DNA of 64,000 nt from SZUA-309 sp050185825 (lineage in GTDB: Bacteria; Pseudomonadota; Gammaproteobacteria; Pseudomonadales; Azotimanducaceae): NCBI GenBank assembly GCA_050185825.1, contig JBFWZA010000007.1:186001-250000 (forward strand). The letters run 5' to 3'. The notes under the pieces were generated by a model. It searched no databases, was not told where the DNA came from, and was given only the letters and a program-made list of their open reading frames with translations. Positions 1 through 8,737 of this stretch are shown one piece after another. A program made the position numbers and the translations under genes. The number at the start of each line of letters is the position of its first letter. The stretch's first letter is position 1.

Positions 1-453
1 AAATGCATCGCCGACAAGCCAGTCTGACTTGGCTAACGCTCTGTTGAGCACTGAGAGCGACTGGTACACCATGCCGTTTCCTAATGTCCCGACTGCTTTG
101 ATCAAATCCGCAAGCAGTAGGTCTTTTTGCACCCACGGTTCAATATGGCCTTGCGCAAAGAGGCTCCAACGAAACGCATCGGCCTCATCCTCCACTGATC
201 CAGGATAAATGAATCCTTTACCGTACTTTTTTGCCAGATACAGATTGATGGCGAGCGATTCAGACAGTGAAAAATCCCCATCAATGATCGTTGGTATGGC
301 TCCAGCAGGATTTATCTCAAGGAACTCGGGACTTTTCAGTCTGGGGTCGTTGAATTCGTAAGGGATGTGCTCATAGCTGAGGTCTAGTTCGGCAGCCATC
401 CACAACACCCGCATGGTTCGGGAGTGTGGAGACCCATAAATAACGATGCCCAT
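1..453 (-). CDS. Glutathione S-transferase family protein (C-terminus beyond window)
   Basis: The minus strand is open from an ATG at 453 to the window edge, giving the first 151 residues. The N-terminus MGIVIYGSPHSRTMRV is a thioredoxin-fold start with Ser in the position of the catalytic Ser/Cys. It is followed by the glutathione-binding segment NPAGAIPTIIDGD and the ESLAINLYLAKKYG motif at about residues 60-75, which together are diagnostic of GSTs. The alpha-helical C-terminal domain begins and is cut by the window edge. The substrate cannot be predicted. It lies downstream of the Acg-like gene on the same strand with a 114-bp gap that contains a small hairpin (TTGTGC at 522-527, GCACAA at 531-536). 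Identification is firm at family level. Confidence 0.85.
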   Translation of the reverse strand, partial: MGIVIYGSPHSRTMRVLWMAAELDLSYEHIPYEFNDPRLKSPEFLEINPAGAIPTIIDGDFSLSESLAINLYLAKKYGKGFIYPGSVEDEADAFRWSLFAQGHIEPWVQKDLLLADLIKAVGTLGNGMVYQSLSVLNRALAKSDWLVGDAF

Positions 454-567
454 GATTGATATTCTCAGAATTCGCGGTTCTTTCAACCGGCATTTGCGGG
501 TCGATCTTTTCTGTCGGCTAATTGTGCGGCGCACAAAACGCTCATCCGCGAGAAGTGAAAGGAGAAG

Positions 568-1524
568 CTATGCCTCGACAACCGCTTCCAGGCTACGACG
601 AGGGGCAGCCGGAAGATCTCCGATGGGGAATCCAAGTCGTAGCAGGATCTGGGGAAAGCCAGCGGCCCCGATGGCGTGTTGGAGCTTCGGTCGTAACGAC
701 GCGGTTTGGATTGGTTGATTTAGATAGGACGCTTGTACGCCAGCTTTGCATGCTAACAACAGAAGCCTTTCCAATGCCTGGCCCGCCATGAGCCAGTCGG
801 CCTGACTGTCTCCGGAAGTACCGAGCACCGCCAAAACCGGCGATTCTTCGGCAAGTTGACTGTCCTTTGCGCCAACTCCGTTCCCCATATCGAACGTTCG
901 AACCACGGTTTGCGCTATAGGCGCAACGAAGCCAGGAACGGTCAGTCCGTCGCCTTTGCGACGCGGGTGCATCCATGCTGCCAGCTCGCGGCGCCAAGAG
1001 CGGTCAGCCCATTGAATAGCGTCCCCTTCCGCAACGAGTTTAGCCGCTTGCTGTCGCTGGTCCTCTCCAGCAAGTACGCTGAGCCACGCGCCTTCGTGCT
1101 CCGCTGCACCTGCGAGCTCGATCAGGAGGGAGTCCGGCACGGGTTTCGCTGCAAATCGTTTTCGGTAGGTTCGCCGCCTTGGAATCTCCGAATGCAATTC
1201 CGCAACCTGATCCGGCGAACCGCTATCCAACTCGACCACGGCCAGCAAATCGTTATGGTCCGGATCTGGTAAGAGCCTTACCTTCGATCCAAGACGAGTA
1301 CCTGCAGCCGCAACGCGAAGGTTGAACAAGGCCGCGCCGCAACTAATGGTTAGCTCTCTGTCGTCCGGATCGTTTACTGGCAAAGCTCTCGTTCTGTCCG
1401 CCAGTAACGAGATGCGGCGGTCTGACACCTCAAAGATCCAGGGTTGCGTGTTGTGGCTGGACGGCGCCAGGACAGCCGCTTCGAGCAGTGCTTCCAATCG
1501 ACCCAGTATTGGATGCTCTGACAT
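568..1524 (-). CDS. Acg-like FMN-binding nitroreductase-fold protein
   Basis: 318 residues. The N-terminal APSSHNTQPWIF motif (about residues 20-31) is the phosphate/FMN-binding signature of the Acg (Rv2032)-type nitroreductase superfamily. Acg proteins are tandem, diverged nitroreductase folds of about 320-330 residues, and the length agrees. Family knowledge suggests they sequester flavin or reduce unknown substrates, often in stress response. No signal peptide or membrane segment is seen. A single ATG start (MSEHPILGRL) fits the family N-terminus. It is probably transcribed alone, with a weak hairpin after the stop. Catalysis is unproven. Confidence 0.75.
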   Translation of the reverse strand: MSEHPILGRLEALLEAAVLAPSSHNTQPWIFEVSDRRISLLADRTRALPVNDPDDRELTISCGAALFNLRVAAAGTRLGSKVRLLPDPDHNDLLAVVELDSGSPDQVAELHSEIPRRRTYRKRFAAKPVPDSLLIELAGAAEHEGAWLSVLAGEDQRQQAAKLVAEGDAIQWADRSWRRELAAWMHPRRKGDGLTVPGFVAPIAQTVVRTFDMGNGVGAKDSQLAEESPVLAVLGTSGDSQADWLMAGQALERLLLLACKAGVQASYLNQPIQTASLRPKLQHAIGAAGFPQILLRLGFPIGDLPAAPRRSLEAVVEA

Positions 1525-1705
1525 CTCGTTACTATCTCACGGCTATCTAACAATCACTTGATAGCCTGCGATTGAGTTGTGGTCTATCCGGAATTCCCGA
1601 AGATTAAACCCGTCCGCTTCGGGCGGCAACGAACGCTCGTAGGGCAATGCACGAGGCAGCTTTCGGCCAGAAACAGCCGTTCACGGTTGGTGCTACCATG
1701 CACGC

Positions 1706-2671
1706 ATGGAAGCTCGAATGTTCTCGCGCCCCGACTTCGCGGCGTTCCTCAACATCGTGGCTGGCAACGCCGCCAGGCGCGCGATCGGGCACACGTATCT
1801 GATGACCAGTGATGTTGCGTGGCAGATGCCTGATTGCGCTCCCAACGAGAATATTCGGCTATGGTGGGACCAATCCAACGTGGCGGCATATGCATGGTTT
1901 CAGCCGCCAGATGAACTGAAATTCGACGTTCGTAGTGACCTCGGGAGCGACCCGAAGATCTTGGCGGAGATCCTGGAGTGGGCTGAGCAGCGGCGCTCGG
2001 CGTTTCCACCGAATAACCCGTTCTATATCCCGCTCGACTCAATGGACGAATGGGTAGAAGTGATTCGCAATCCCCTGCCCGCGCCCTCCCCTGATGACCG
2101 GTACCTCGTCACGACGGCACTCGAGTCCGATCGGGAAAGGATTGAGATTCTCGAACAGACCGGTTTTGGCACCACGAGACACTTCGAACCAATTCTGACC
2201 TGCAACCTGGCGGAAGTAGAGACGTCTCAGGCGCCTACGGGGTTCACGCTTCGTCACGTCAAAGAAGGTGATTTCGAGGAGCGGGTCGCCTTGCACGCTG
2301 CGGCGTGGGCTCCTGCGTCCGGCTTCAACATGGATCTCTACCTTAAGGTGAGAGCTATAACCGAGGTCTTCGACCCAGATCTGGACATCGTGGCAGTAGC
2401 CAATGATGGAACGTTCGCGAGCTACACAATCGCGTGGATAGACTCGCTATCGCGGATCGGATCGTTCGAGCCCTTCGGTACACACCCCAGCTATCGAGGT
2501 ACTGGCGTGAGCAAAGCGGTAATCCATGAGGGCTTCCGACGCTTGCTCCGCAAAGGTATGCAGCACGCACGGATATATACAGCCGGATTCAACCACCAAG
2601 CTGCCAAGCTCTACCGTGGTTGCGGCTTTGAGCAGATCGACGTGAACCGAACAATGATCAAGAGGCTGTGA
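1706..2671 (+). CDS. Two-domain GNAT acetyltransferase
   Basis: 321 residues. The C-terminal half is a clear GNAT domain: a motif A-like segment (HPSYRGTGVSKAVIHEGFRR, about residues 255-275) for acetyl-CoA and the typical end AAKLYRGCGFEQIDVNRTM. The N-terminal half (DDRYLVTTALESD, LEQTGFG) resembles a degenerate first GNAT domain, as in tandem MshD-like proteins. The acceptor substrate is unknown. An alternative ATG lies four codons downstream. It is flanked by unrelated genes on the opposite strand, so it is a single-gene unit in the accessory region. Confidence 0.75.
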   Translation: MEARMFSRPDFAAFLNIVAGNAARRAIGHTYLMTSDVAWQMPDCAPNENIRLWWDQSNVAAYAWFQPPDELKFDVRSDLGSDPKILAEILEWAEQRRSAFPPNNPFYIPLDSMDEWVEVIRNPLPAPSPDDRYLVTTALESDRERIEILEQTGFGTTRHFEPILTCNLAEVETSQAPTGFTLRHVKEGDFEERVALHAAAWAPASGFNMDLYLKVRAITEVFDPDLDIVAVANDGTFASYTIAWIDSLSRIGSFEPFGTHPSYRGTGVSKAVIHEGFRRLLRKGMQHARIYTAGFNHQAAKLYRGCGFEQIDVNRTMIKRL

Positions 2672-2714
2672 CCGGCCGCGTTGGGTCGGAATAGGAAGTT
2701 GTATTGTGCTATGC

Positions 2715-2840
2715 ATCAGTCGGCGATCAGACAGAAACCATTCGTACCAAATTTCGATCTGGCTGCCGTCTGGATCGAGAATATTCACAAACGGGAAACC
2801 GGGGCCCAAAGGCCAGGAGCCGCCATCAGAAGGACCTCTC
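2715..2840 (-). pseudogene. Remnant of a VOC (glyoxalase-fold) protein C-terminus
   Basis: In one minus-strand frame the residues GFPFVNILDPDGSQIEIWYE are a textbook C-terminal strand of a vicinal-oxygen-chelate domain, with the metal-ligand glutamate in QIEIW. No start codon or N-terminal VOC half precedes it, because the upstream DNA is the 3' end of the beta-lactamase-like gene. I read it as the surviving tail of a VOC gene cut by insertion or deletion. The exact limits are approximate. Confidence 0.5.
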
Positions 2841-3683
2841 AGAAAACGGGATGTATGGTGAGGAGAGCTGGCCCGGACGAAGGGAATCAATCGCGAGCCG
2901 AGCGACTGTTGCGTGCAGCAGCGAAGCGGGCTCCTGCAGAAGGCTTCGTCGAGCCGCATCGTCTTGGTCCCAATTGCTGATGCAGGCGAGATATAGTGGT
3001 TTATGTCCACGAAACTCAATCGACGCGATGTCACTGCGAATGCCAACGCCGAAGCCAGTCTTGTTCAGAACACGAACTGCAGGCTCCTCATCAATATCTG
3101 CCGCATACTGGTTCACGGGCAAGAACCTGGGGATTTGATCTAGGTAGAACTGCCTACCCAAAATGCTACGCATCTCCGAGCAACTCTGAGGGTCCGCCAC
3201 GGTGCCCTCGACAATTCCTGTCATCAATTGGACCAACTCGGCTGGGGTCGAGGTTCCATAGCCTCGTCTGTCCGCCTTTGGCGCATAGAAACACGTGTTT
3301 GGTAGACCAAGCGATTTTGCTGTTTCGTTTGCAGCGTCTACGCCGACCCGTCGAAGTACGTGCAAGGTTGCGACGTTATCCGACAGGATGATCATCAGTC
3401 GGATCAGGTTTCGCACGGTGGTTGTAACGTCGTCATTCAGCTCTCGAAGAATTCCGGAGCCACCGACGTGGTCGCCTTTTGACGTGGTCACAACAGCGTC
3501 GAGGTCGATATCGCCGTCATGGTGCTGACGATAAGCCGTTATCATCGGCAGCAGCTTGAAGGTGCTCGCGATCTCCAACACGAGGTTCGGTTCATGCGAG
3601 ATTGAGCGCCGACTCTCCGAGTCGAATGCGCAGAACCCGAATTTCCCCCAGAATGAGTCTATCTGCCGTCGAATCGCATCCAT
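2826..3683 (-). CDS. Class A beta-lactamase-like serine hydrolase without signal peptide
   Basis: 285 residues. All three active-site boxes of the class A beta-lactamase/DD-peptidase fold are visible: the nucleophile box STFK in ASTFKLLPM (about residues 40-48), SDN in ILSDNVATL (about 99-107) and KTG in LNKTGFGVG (about 208-216). The N-terminus MDAIRRQIDSFWGKFG has no signal peptide or Tat motif, so a cytoplasmic location is inferred, which is unusual for a resistance enzyme. The likely family is the serine hydrolases with beta-lactamase fold; antibiotic hydrolysis cannot be claimed. Its 3' end abuts the VOC remnant, suggesting it was inserted there. Confidence 0.7.
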   Translation of the reverse strand: MDAIRRQIDSFWGKFGFCAFDSESRRSISHEPNLVLEIASTFKLLPMITAYRQHHDGDIDLDAVVTTSKGDHVGGSGILRELNDDVTTTVRNLIRLMIILSDNVATLHVLRRVGVDAANETAKSLGLPNTCFYAPKADRRGYGTSTPAELVQLMTGIVEGTVADPQSCSEMRSILGRQFYLDQIPRFLPVNQYAADIDEEPAVRVLNKTGFGVGIRSDIASIEFRGHKPLYLACISNWDQDDAARRSLLQEPASLLHATVARLAIDSLRPGQLSSPYIPFSERSF

Positions 3684-3995
3684 GTCCTGGGCTCTCCACG
3701 GGTAAGTCTCTGGTTAGGTAGCTCACTGCGGACGGCTACAACCTGGAGACGTCGTAAGTCTGCCGGAGATTCCCGCATGGCATCCAGGATGAAGCAAGCT
3801 AGAGGCTGTTACTCTAAGGGGACGTAAACCGCGTTGACACCAGGAAAGCCCTTTGCCGTGCGATGTCAGTTCGAATGTGCGACCGCACAATATGTCGCAT
3901 TCGGGACCCTGATATCAGTTCCTCGTTTCCGGAGCAGGCTTCTGCCAACACGCAGTCCAACGTGACTCATCGAAGATTGTCGGTAAGATAATCTG
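3684..3995. other. Intergenic stretch with an inverted repeat
   Basis: 312 bp between divergent genes. I see no convincing coding sequence. It contains a TTGACA-like hexamer near 3834 without a good -10 partner, and an inverted repeat TGTGCG-AC-CGCACA at 3876-3889 set within a longer imperfect palindrome (GAATGTGCGAC at 3873-3883, GTCGCATTC at 3894-3902). This could be an operator or a small hairpin for the GNAT gene starting at 3996. Confidence 0.4.
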
Positions 3996-4514
3996 ATGAT
4001 TAGCCTCCAACCGGCATCGGCTGAACCGCCTGCAGGCCTTGATTCAATGTTGCTGGAATTGGGGGATGGCGAGAGCGGGTTCAGTGGTACTCCCTATGGT
4101 CGGGGTGAGATGGGTTTTGCTGAGTATCTCGACGTCTGCGTCAAGGCCGAGATTCCGGAGCATGTGCCGCCGGGCCGAGTGCCCCAAACGGTCTTCTGGG
4201 TCGTTGAAGACGACCGGGTCGTTGGAATGCTCCGGATGCGACACCGCCTCAACGATTATCTGCGGGTGAAGGGTGGCCACATCGGCTACTACATACGACC
4301 ATCCGCACGTGGCCGAGGGATAGCGACTGAGGCTCTCGGCCAGGCGCTGCGGCTACTCGCTCGCATGGGAGAGCGTCGGGCATTCCTAACCACCGACCCG
4401 GACAATCGCGGTTCCATACGCGTTATCGAAGCAAACGGAGGCTCACTCGCAGCTCGCGCTCCAGATCCTGATGGCCTTGGTGTGATCAATCAGTACTGGG
4501 TTAGTTTGACATAG
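3996..4514 (+). CDS. GNAT family N-acetyltransferase
   Basis: 172 residues. The order of motifs is standard GNAT: beta-strand FWVVEDDRVVGMLRMRHRLN (about 67-86), then GHIGYYIRPSARGRGIATEAL with the R-G-x-G-x-A acetyl-CoA pyrophosphate loop (about 94-114), then TDPDNRGSIRVIEANGG, the usual C-terminal strand and helix. It resembles uncharacterised YkkB/YdfB-type acetyltransferases. It is convergent with the next GNAT gene, with the stop codons 8 bp apart and sharing a hairpin. The substrate is unknown. Confidence 0.8.
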   Translation: MISLQPASAEPPAGLDSMLLELGDGESGFSGTPYGRGEMGFAEYLDVCVKAEIPEHVPPGRVPQTVFWVVEDDRVVGMLRMRHRLNDYLRVKGGHIGYYIRPSARGRGIATEALGQALRLLARMGERRAFLTTDPDNRGSIRVIEANGGSLAARAPDPDGLGVINQYWVSLT

Positions 4515-4528
4515 AGATGCAACTAACC
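4499..4528. terminator. Bidirectional hairpin between convergent GNAT genes
   Basis: GGTTAGTT at 4499-4506 pairs with AACTAACC at 4521-4528. The hairpin overlaps the last codons of both converging genes and could act as a shared terminator. There is no long T tract on either side. Confidence 0.45.
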
Positions 4529-4960
4529 ACGCGGCCGGGCCACAAAGGCGAACTTGTCGTTGGCCTTGAATCCGCAGGATCTATAGAAATTATGCGTCGC
4601 TTCCCGCCTGGAGCCGGTTTGCAGCATCACTTTGTAGCAGCCCCGATCCCAGGCGAACTGGAGTGCATAGCCGAGAAGTTTCTTACCCAATCCTTGGTTA
4701 CGACGACTCACCTCAGTGACAACGTTTTCGATGATGGCGTACGGGGACGCCTGCCGAGTGATGTTCGGAATCAAGTTGAAATAGCAGGTCGCGTCTACTG
4801 CACCTCCATCATCGAGCACGAACAGATATAGATTGGGCGTTGCCAGGATTTCATCGTAGACCTGCCTAGCCGCGTCCTCGAGCACCGGATCGTTCGGATG
4901 AAGCTGTGCGTATAGTTCCATCACGCGATGGAAGTCCTCCGGTTTTGCTTCTCTGACCAT
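4523..4960 (-). CDS. GNAT family N-acetyltransferase
   Basis: 145 residues, a minimal single-domain GNAT. The N-terminus MVREAKPEDFHRVMELYAQLHP is typical. ENVVTEVSRRNQGLGKKLLGYAL contains the R-x-x-G-x-G-K acetyl-CoA loop (about residues 76-98) and HNFYRSCGF is the conserved C-terminal motif. The family includes AAC-like and PhnO-like enzymes; the acceptor is not predictable. It lies 30 bp downstream of the GrpB remnant on the same strand and could share its transcript. Confidence 0.8.
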   Translation of the reverse strand: MVREAKPEDFHRVMELYAQLHPNDPVLEDAARQVYDEILATPNLYLFVLDDGGAVDATCYFNLIPNITRQASPYAIIENVVTEVSRRNQGLGKKLLGYALQFAWDRGCYKVMLQTGSRREATHNFYRSCGFKANDKFAFVARPRG

Positions 4961-4990
4961 CCAAGTACCTCAGGTGTCACTCAAGATCGA

Positions 4991-5583
4991 TCAATCCGGA
5001 TCGGGCAGGTGCCACTCCGTGGTTTCAGCCCATTTCTCGGCCGCCTCTGCGATCAGATCCAAGACGGGGTCTTTCAAGTCAAGATACAATCCACTACCAC
5101 CGGGTCCCGAGAGATGGCCAACCGCATCATTTAGCATCCTCTTGTAAAGCCCGTACGACGCACACGTTCGCCGATTTGAACGCAAGTAGTCTCGAAAGAG
5201 AAGCGCGTACCGCTGGTTTCGACGGCCCGGCTCACGAAAGTGAACATGAATACGAGGGGTTTCGCCATTGCGAGTTCGAAAAACTCCTTGTTCCATTCCT
5301 CAGGGTCAGTAGTCTCCCACGGCGGCGGTCGATCGTTGGCCGCATCAGGGCGATGCACAAACCCCATGCCTTCCAAGGCCCCCGCAATCCGACTGATGTG
5401 GGTTAGATCCGACACGGTGACTTGCAGATCAATCACGGGCTTGGCGGCAAGACCGGGAACCGCAGTTGATCCAATGTGGTCGATACGGTCAGCGTAGTCG
5501 CCTAAGGTAGCCCGAATCGTCGCGGCTGCTTGTCTGAACTGCTGCGGCCAGATCTCTTGGTACTCGGTTACACCAATCAACAT
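4991..5583 (-). pseudogene. GrpB family protein, frameshifted
   Basis: Two overlapping frames together encode a full GrpB/DUF4111-like nucleotidyltransferase-fold protein. The 5' frame carries DRIDHIGSTAVPGLAAKPVIDLQ, the GrpB signature (HxGSTAVxGLxxKPxIDL). The 3' frame carries the remainder, RTRNGETPRIHVHFRE followed by RDYLRSN and YGLYKRMLNDA. The frames join at a run of five A on the plus strand (5279-5283). One extra base there would give the expected KEFFRTRNGE. The start is the ATG at 5583 (MLIGVTEYQ). Either a real inactivating 1-bp deletion or a sequencing error explains it. Confidence 0.7.
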
Positions 5584-5728
5584 TCGCAATCACCACCCAA
5601 ACAGTATAGAAGGGTAACTTACGACGGATGTCTCGCGTTCCAGTTCGGATTAACGACAGTTTTTCAACCCTTTCGGGGCGTTGAGAGATGACCGTTGCGT
5701 ATTCTCGCGTCACCTCAAGGAACTAGAA

Positions 5729-6700
5729 ATGCATGACTTCAGCGGCAAGATCGCTGTCATTACCGGCGGGGGAAGCGGAATCGGTCGTGAGCTGGCCCGC
5801 CAACTGGTTACTCAAGGCTGCCATGTTGCGATCTGCGATGTATCCCAATCCCGCATGAACGATACGCTTGAGCGATGCCATGCGGAAAACCCACAGGATG
5901 TAACCGTGAGTGGAACCCTTTGCGATGTAGCCGATGAAATGCAAGTAAGTCAGTATGTTGAAGCCGTCCGGGTTAAACATGCAACAGACCACATTGATCT
6001 TCTTATCAATAACGCCGGGGTCAACGGTGGAGGCAGTTTCATTGAAAGCCCGCGAGAGGAGTGGGAGCGAACCTTCAACATCTGCTGGCTAGGAGTCTAC
6101 CTGGTAACGCGGGCATTCATGTCGCTGCTATTGAAGAGCAGAGACGGCCATTTGGTCAACATGAGCAGCGCGAATGCAATTCGCGCAGTGTTGGGTGGCC
6201 ACGTCCCGCATACTGCCTACAGCACCGCGAAGTTCGCGGTTAGGGGCTTCACCGAGGCCCTCATTCATGACTTCAGGTTCAATGCTCCACACCTAAGCGT
6301 ATCGGTTGTCATGCCCGGTCATACCGGGACGGGGATCATTTCCAACAGCCTGGATGTTCTCGGACAGAAGCAGCCCGCCGAATGGGCGGCGGAAGAGATC
6401 CGAACGAACAAGAGACGTTGGCGAATTTCAGGTCGCGATGATGTCCAGAGTATGAGCGACGATGAGGCTAGGATGGTTGGCACTCGAGAGATCGATAACA
6501 TGCGGGAACTCGGTCTACCACCAGCGGAAGCAGCACGGGTCATCCTGGATGGCGTAAGAGAGAAGCGGTGGCGAATCCTGATAGGAACAGACACCAAAAC
6601 GCTCGACCACCTCGTCCGACAGTCGCCCGAAACGGCATACGATCCAGACTTCGTAGACCGATGGCGTGAAGCGAACAATCGCCTTACGGAACTGGATTGA
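5729..6700 (+). CDS. Short-chain dehydrogenase/reductase
   Basis: 323 residues from the ATG at 5729, preceded by AAGGAA 5 nt upstream; the longer upstream reading lacks a ribosome binding site. The protein shows the classical SDR pattern: GGGSGIGRELA (NAD(P)-binding TGxxxGxG variant, about residues 12-22), LLINNAGVNGG (about 91-101), a catalytic serine in VNMSSANA and the YxxxK pair in AYSTAKFAVRGF (about 170). The long C-terminal tail is typical of the cP1-like SDRs annotated next to flavin monooxygenases. The substrate is unknown. It stands alone on its strand. Confidence 0.85.
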   Translation: MHDFSGKIAVITGGGSGIGRELARQLVTQGCHVAICDVSQSRMNDTLERCHAENPQDVTVSGTLCDVADEMQVSQYVEAVRVKHATDHIDLLINNAGVNGGGSFIESPREEWERTFNICWLGVYLVTRAFMSLLLKSRDGHLVNMSSANAIRAVLGGHVPHTAYSTAKFAVRGFTEALIHDFRFNAPHLSVSVVMPGHTGTGIISNSLDVLGQKQPAEWAAEEIRTNKRRWRISGRDDVQSMSDDEARMVGTREIDNMRELGLPPAEAARVILDGVREKRWRILIGTDTKTLDHLVRQSPETAYDPDFVDRWREANNRLTELD

Positions 6701-6894
6701 GCACTCATAATAGACGGCTGCTTCGGCACCATCGGGAACGTCCGCTGCCCAGACAAAGCGGTCATTCAGCCATTTTTAGAAGACAACCGAGACTTCCGCT
6801 TTATGAGGCTCATGGAAACACTGACGACCCGCCGGAACATTCACTGCCTTTGACCTAGGTGATGTGAGGCAGCTTCCCGCCAACAATGCTTTCC

Positions 6895-7266
6895 CTAAGG
6901 GTCGAACAGACAGAATTGATTGCCTTCCGGGTCCAGCATAACGACGTGATCTGATCGTTCAATTTTAACGGTCGCTCCCAGCTTCTTTAGACGTGATACC
7001 TCAACTTGGCGTTCGTCAAACTTCAAGTCGAAGTGAATCCGATTCCGCACTCTTGTTTTGCTTTCACTCTTCTGAAACCACAATGTGGGCCCGCCAGGCG
7101 AGTCGATCGCCACGCTCGTGTCTGTCTTAGGAGTCAATCCGAGTGACGCAAGACGCGCGATCTCTTTCTCGTCATATGGCCTCACTTGATAAGCAGGTAT
7201 TGCCGCAGCCCAGAACCGGGCAAGTTCAGATGGCGTTTTCGCATCGATGACTATTTCGAGGCTCAT
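6895..7266 (-). CDS. VOC family protein (glyoxalase-like)
   Basis: 123 residues, one glyoxalase-like unit. MSLEIVIDAKTPSELARFWAAAI is the typical first strand and helix of the Glyoxalase-like (DUF-type) VOC subgroup. RNRIHFDLKFDERQVEVSRLKKLGA and VVMLDPEGNQFCLFDP give the second half, with the DPEGNxFCL signature. It resembles the proteins annotated as VOC/bleomycin-resistance-like in actinobacteria and island DNA. No resistance function can be inferred from sequence alone. Confidence 0.8.
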   Translation of the reverse strand: MSLEIVIDAKTPSELARFWAAAIPAYQVRPYDEKEIARLASLGLTPKTDTSVAIDSPGGPTLWFQKSESKTRVRNRIHFDLKFDERQVEVSRLKKLGATVKIERSDHVVMLDPEGNQFCLFDP

Positions 7267-7390
7267 GTGAACAAACTACTCCAGTCGAAAATTGGCAGCA
7301 ATCACCCGAAAGGTGGAAATGCAACGCCATGCAAGTTCCAGTAAACCTTGTGTGACAACGAAGAGTCGCTATCGCTCAGGAGCGGATGCC

Positions 7391-7846
7391 TCAGAGTATC
7401 CAGCGAATGCGTTCTGCACGATGACGAGGAGTTCCGAAATCTAGCCAGCGTGTCCATAAAGCTCGATCGAAGAAAAACTCATAAAGGATATGATGTTGGT
7501 CAACACCAGTAGTAAAACCCATCGCCACGGCCACCGCGCCACGAAACATCGCTTCATCATTGCAGCACTTTGCCTCGCCGCTAAGAAAACACTCCTCGTC
7601 CTCTCGACCGGGTAGCGTATGCACCGAATACTGCCGCCGATTTCGTAGATCCTCAGTCTTTGGTGAAGAGTCCATGATAAATGCTACGAACCGTCCATCG
7701 ATAATTCTGGGTACGAATGGATGGATGCGAGGGTGACCGGTTTTGGAAACGGTGGCTAAAAACGCCACTTCGTTCACCTCAAGCAGGCGCAATACCTTTT
7801 TAGCAATATCCGGAGATATCTGCTCAAAACGCTCCCATCCAATCAT
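7391..7846 (-). CDS. Pyridoxamine 5'-phosphate oxidase-like flavin-binding protein
   Basis: 151 residues from the ATG at 7846 (MIGWERFEQ), which has a GGCGGAG ribosome binding site; the upstream extension is rejected. VNEVAFLATVSKTGHPRIHPFVPRIIDGRFVAFI is a characteristic split-barrel FMN-binding N-terminus of the PPOX superfamily (F420/FMN reductase-like group). The later half (DEECFLSGEAKCCND, LYEFFFDRALWTRW) fits the family. A second PPOX protein lies at 11739-12227 but the two are not close copies. The function is probably flavin- or F420-dependent reduction of an unknown substrate. Confidence 0.7.
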   Translation of the reverse strand: MIGWERFEQISPDIAKKVLRLLEVNEVAFLATVSKTGHPRIHPFVPRIIDGRFVAFIMDSSPKTEDLRNRRQYSVHTLPGREDEECFLSGEAKCCNDEAMFRGAVAVAMGFTTGVDQHHILYEFFFDRALWTRWLDFGTPRHRAERIRWIL

Positions 7847-8063
7847 TGCTCCGCCCCTTGCAGTATCTTGCCTGCGTAGGATAAGGGACACCTACTGACA
7901 TCGTTCTGTCAGCAGTCAGCGGTAGCGCGGTACGCACAAACGCCCCTTAACAGAGTACGTAGCGGGGCTGTATACCGCGGGTCCGTTAAGAATTGAGGGC
8001 TACCAGGCTAGACTCCCTGGTTGAGCAGGCTTGCCTTCTACAGCGACCGACCAACACCGTTAT

Positions 8064-8561
8064 TCAATCCCGGAATCTCGCCATGGCGAGCACGTCAACA
8101 TACTCGCCATCGCGATAGGCGAAACGTTTTAGCGTACCCTCAATCTCAAACCCGCAACGCGTATAAAGCCGAACACCTGCTTCATTGTCGGTATAGACTT
8201 GGAGCTCAATCCTACGCAGATCCAACCAGTTATCAGCGAGGTTGAGCGCTTCTGACAGCAACGCATATCCGCACCCCTTTCCTTGCCAATCGTCGTGTAC
8301 GGCCATCGCAACCTCCCCGACGTGACGCCGCCGCAGCGAGGCCGCAATCGTCAGCGCGATGTTTCCGACCACCTTGTCGTCCACACAGGCGACCAGACGC
8401 GTCATCCCACGCGGTTCATCCGACGCCTTTTTCCATACATGCAGCGACGGATGAGGTAGCATCGTCGTACCCCAGACAACCTTTGGTTGGGAGTAGATCT
8501 CGTACAAATCCGGAGCGTCCTCGGGTTCCTGCCGACGTATTTTGAAGTTTGTAGCGTTCAT
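8064..8561 (-). CDS. GNAT family N-acetyltransferase (PhnO/RimI-like)
   Basis: 165 residues. The N-terminus FKIRRQEPEDAPDLYEIYSQPKVVWGT is typical of the YhhY/L-amino-acid acetyltransferase group. VGEVAMAVHDDWQGKGCGYALLSEAL carries the Q-G-K-G-x-G acetyl-CoA loop (about residues 80-105), followed by ELQVYTDNEAGVRLYTRCGFEIEGTLKRFAYRDG. The ribosome binding site AGGACC precedes the ATG at 8561. E. coli YhhY acts on free amino acids such as Phe and Met, which gives a plausible but unproven role here. Confidence 0.8.
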   Translation of the reverse strand: MNATNFKIRRQEPEDAPDLYEIYSQPKVVWGTTMLPHPSLHVWKKASDEPRGMTRLVACVDDKVVGNIALTIAASLRRRHVGEVAMAVHDDWQGKGCGYALLSEALNLADNWLDLRRIELQVYTDNEAGVRLYTRCGFEIEGTLKRFAYRDGEYVDVLAMARFRD

Positions 8562-8737
8562 CTCAGGTCCTCCTTTTCACGCACGTTAACCCCCAAAGAT
8601 TTGGTGCCTGCCGTGTTCCGACCGAAAACTTCCGACGCTGGGCGGACCAATCAGATAAAGAATGGTGTTATGCAGGCGAGCATCCGCAAGGTGGCCTGCT
8701 CCATTCTATGTCCTATGTCGTTTTCGAGAACGGAAAA

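Noticed and set aside
7946..7990. attC-like inverted boxes CTTAAC (7946-7951) and GTTAAG (7985-7990)
   Set aside because: The unit is only about 45 bp, has no adjoining cassette structure on either side, and the stops of neighbouring genes are not within the boxes.
8586..8675. Possible attC with GTTAAC and GGTGTTATGC
   Set aside because: The right end is R'-like, but the flanking genes are on the opposite strand and the two boxes do not pair well, so I did not list it as a site.
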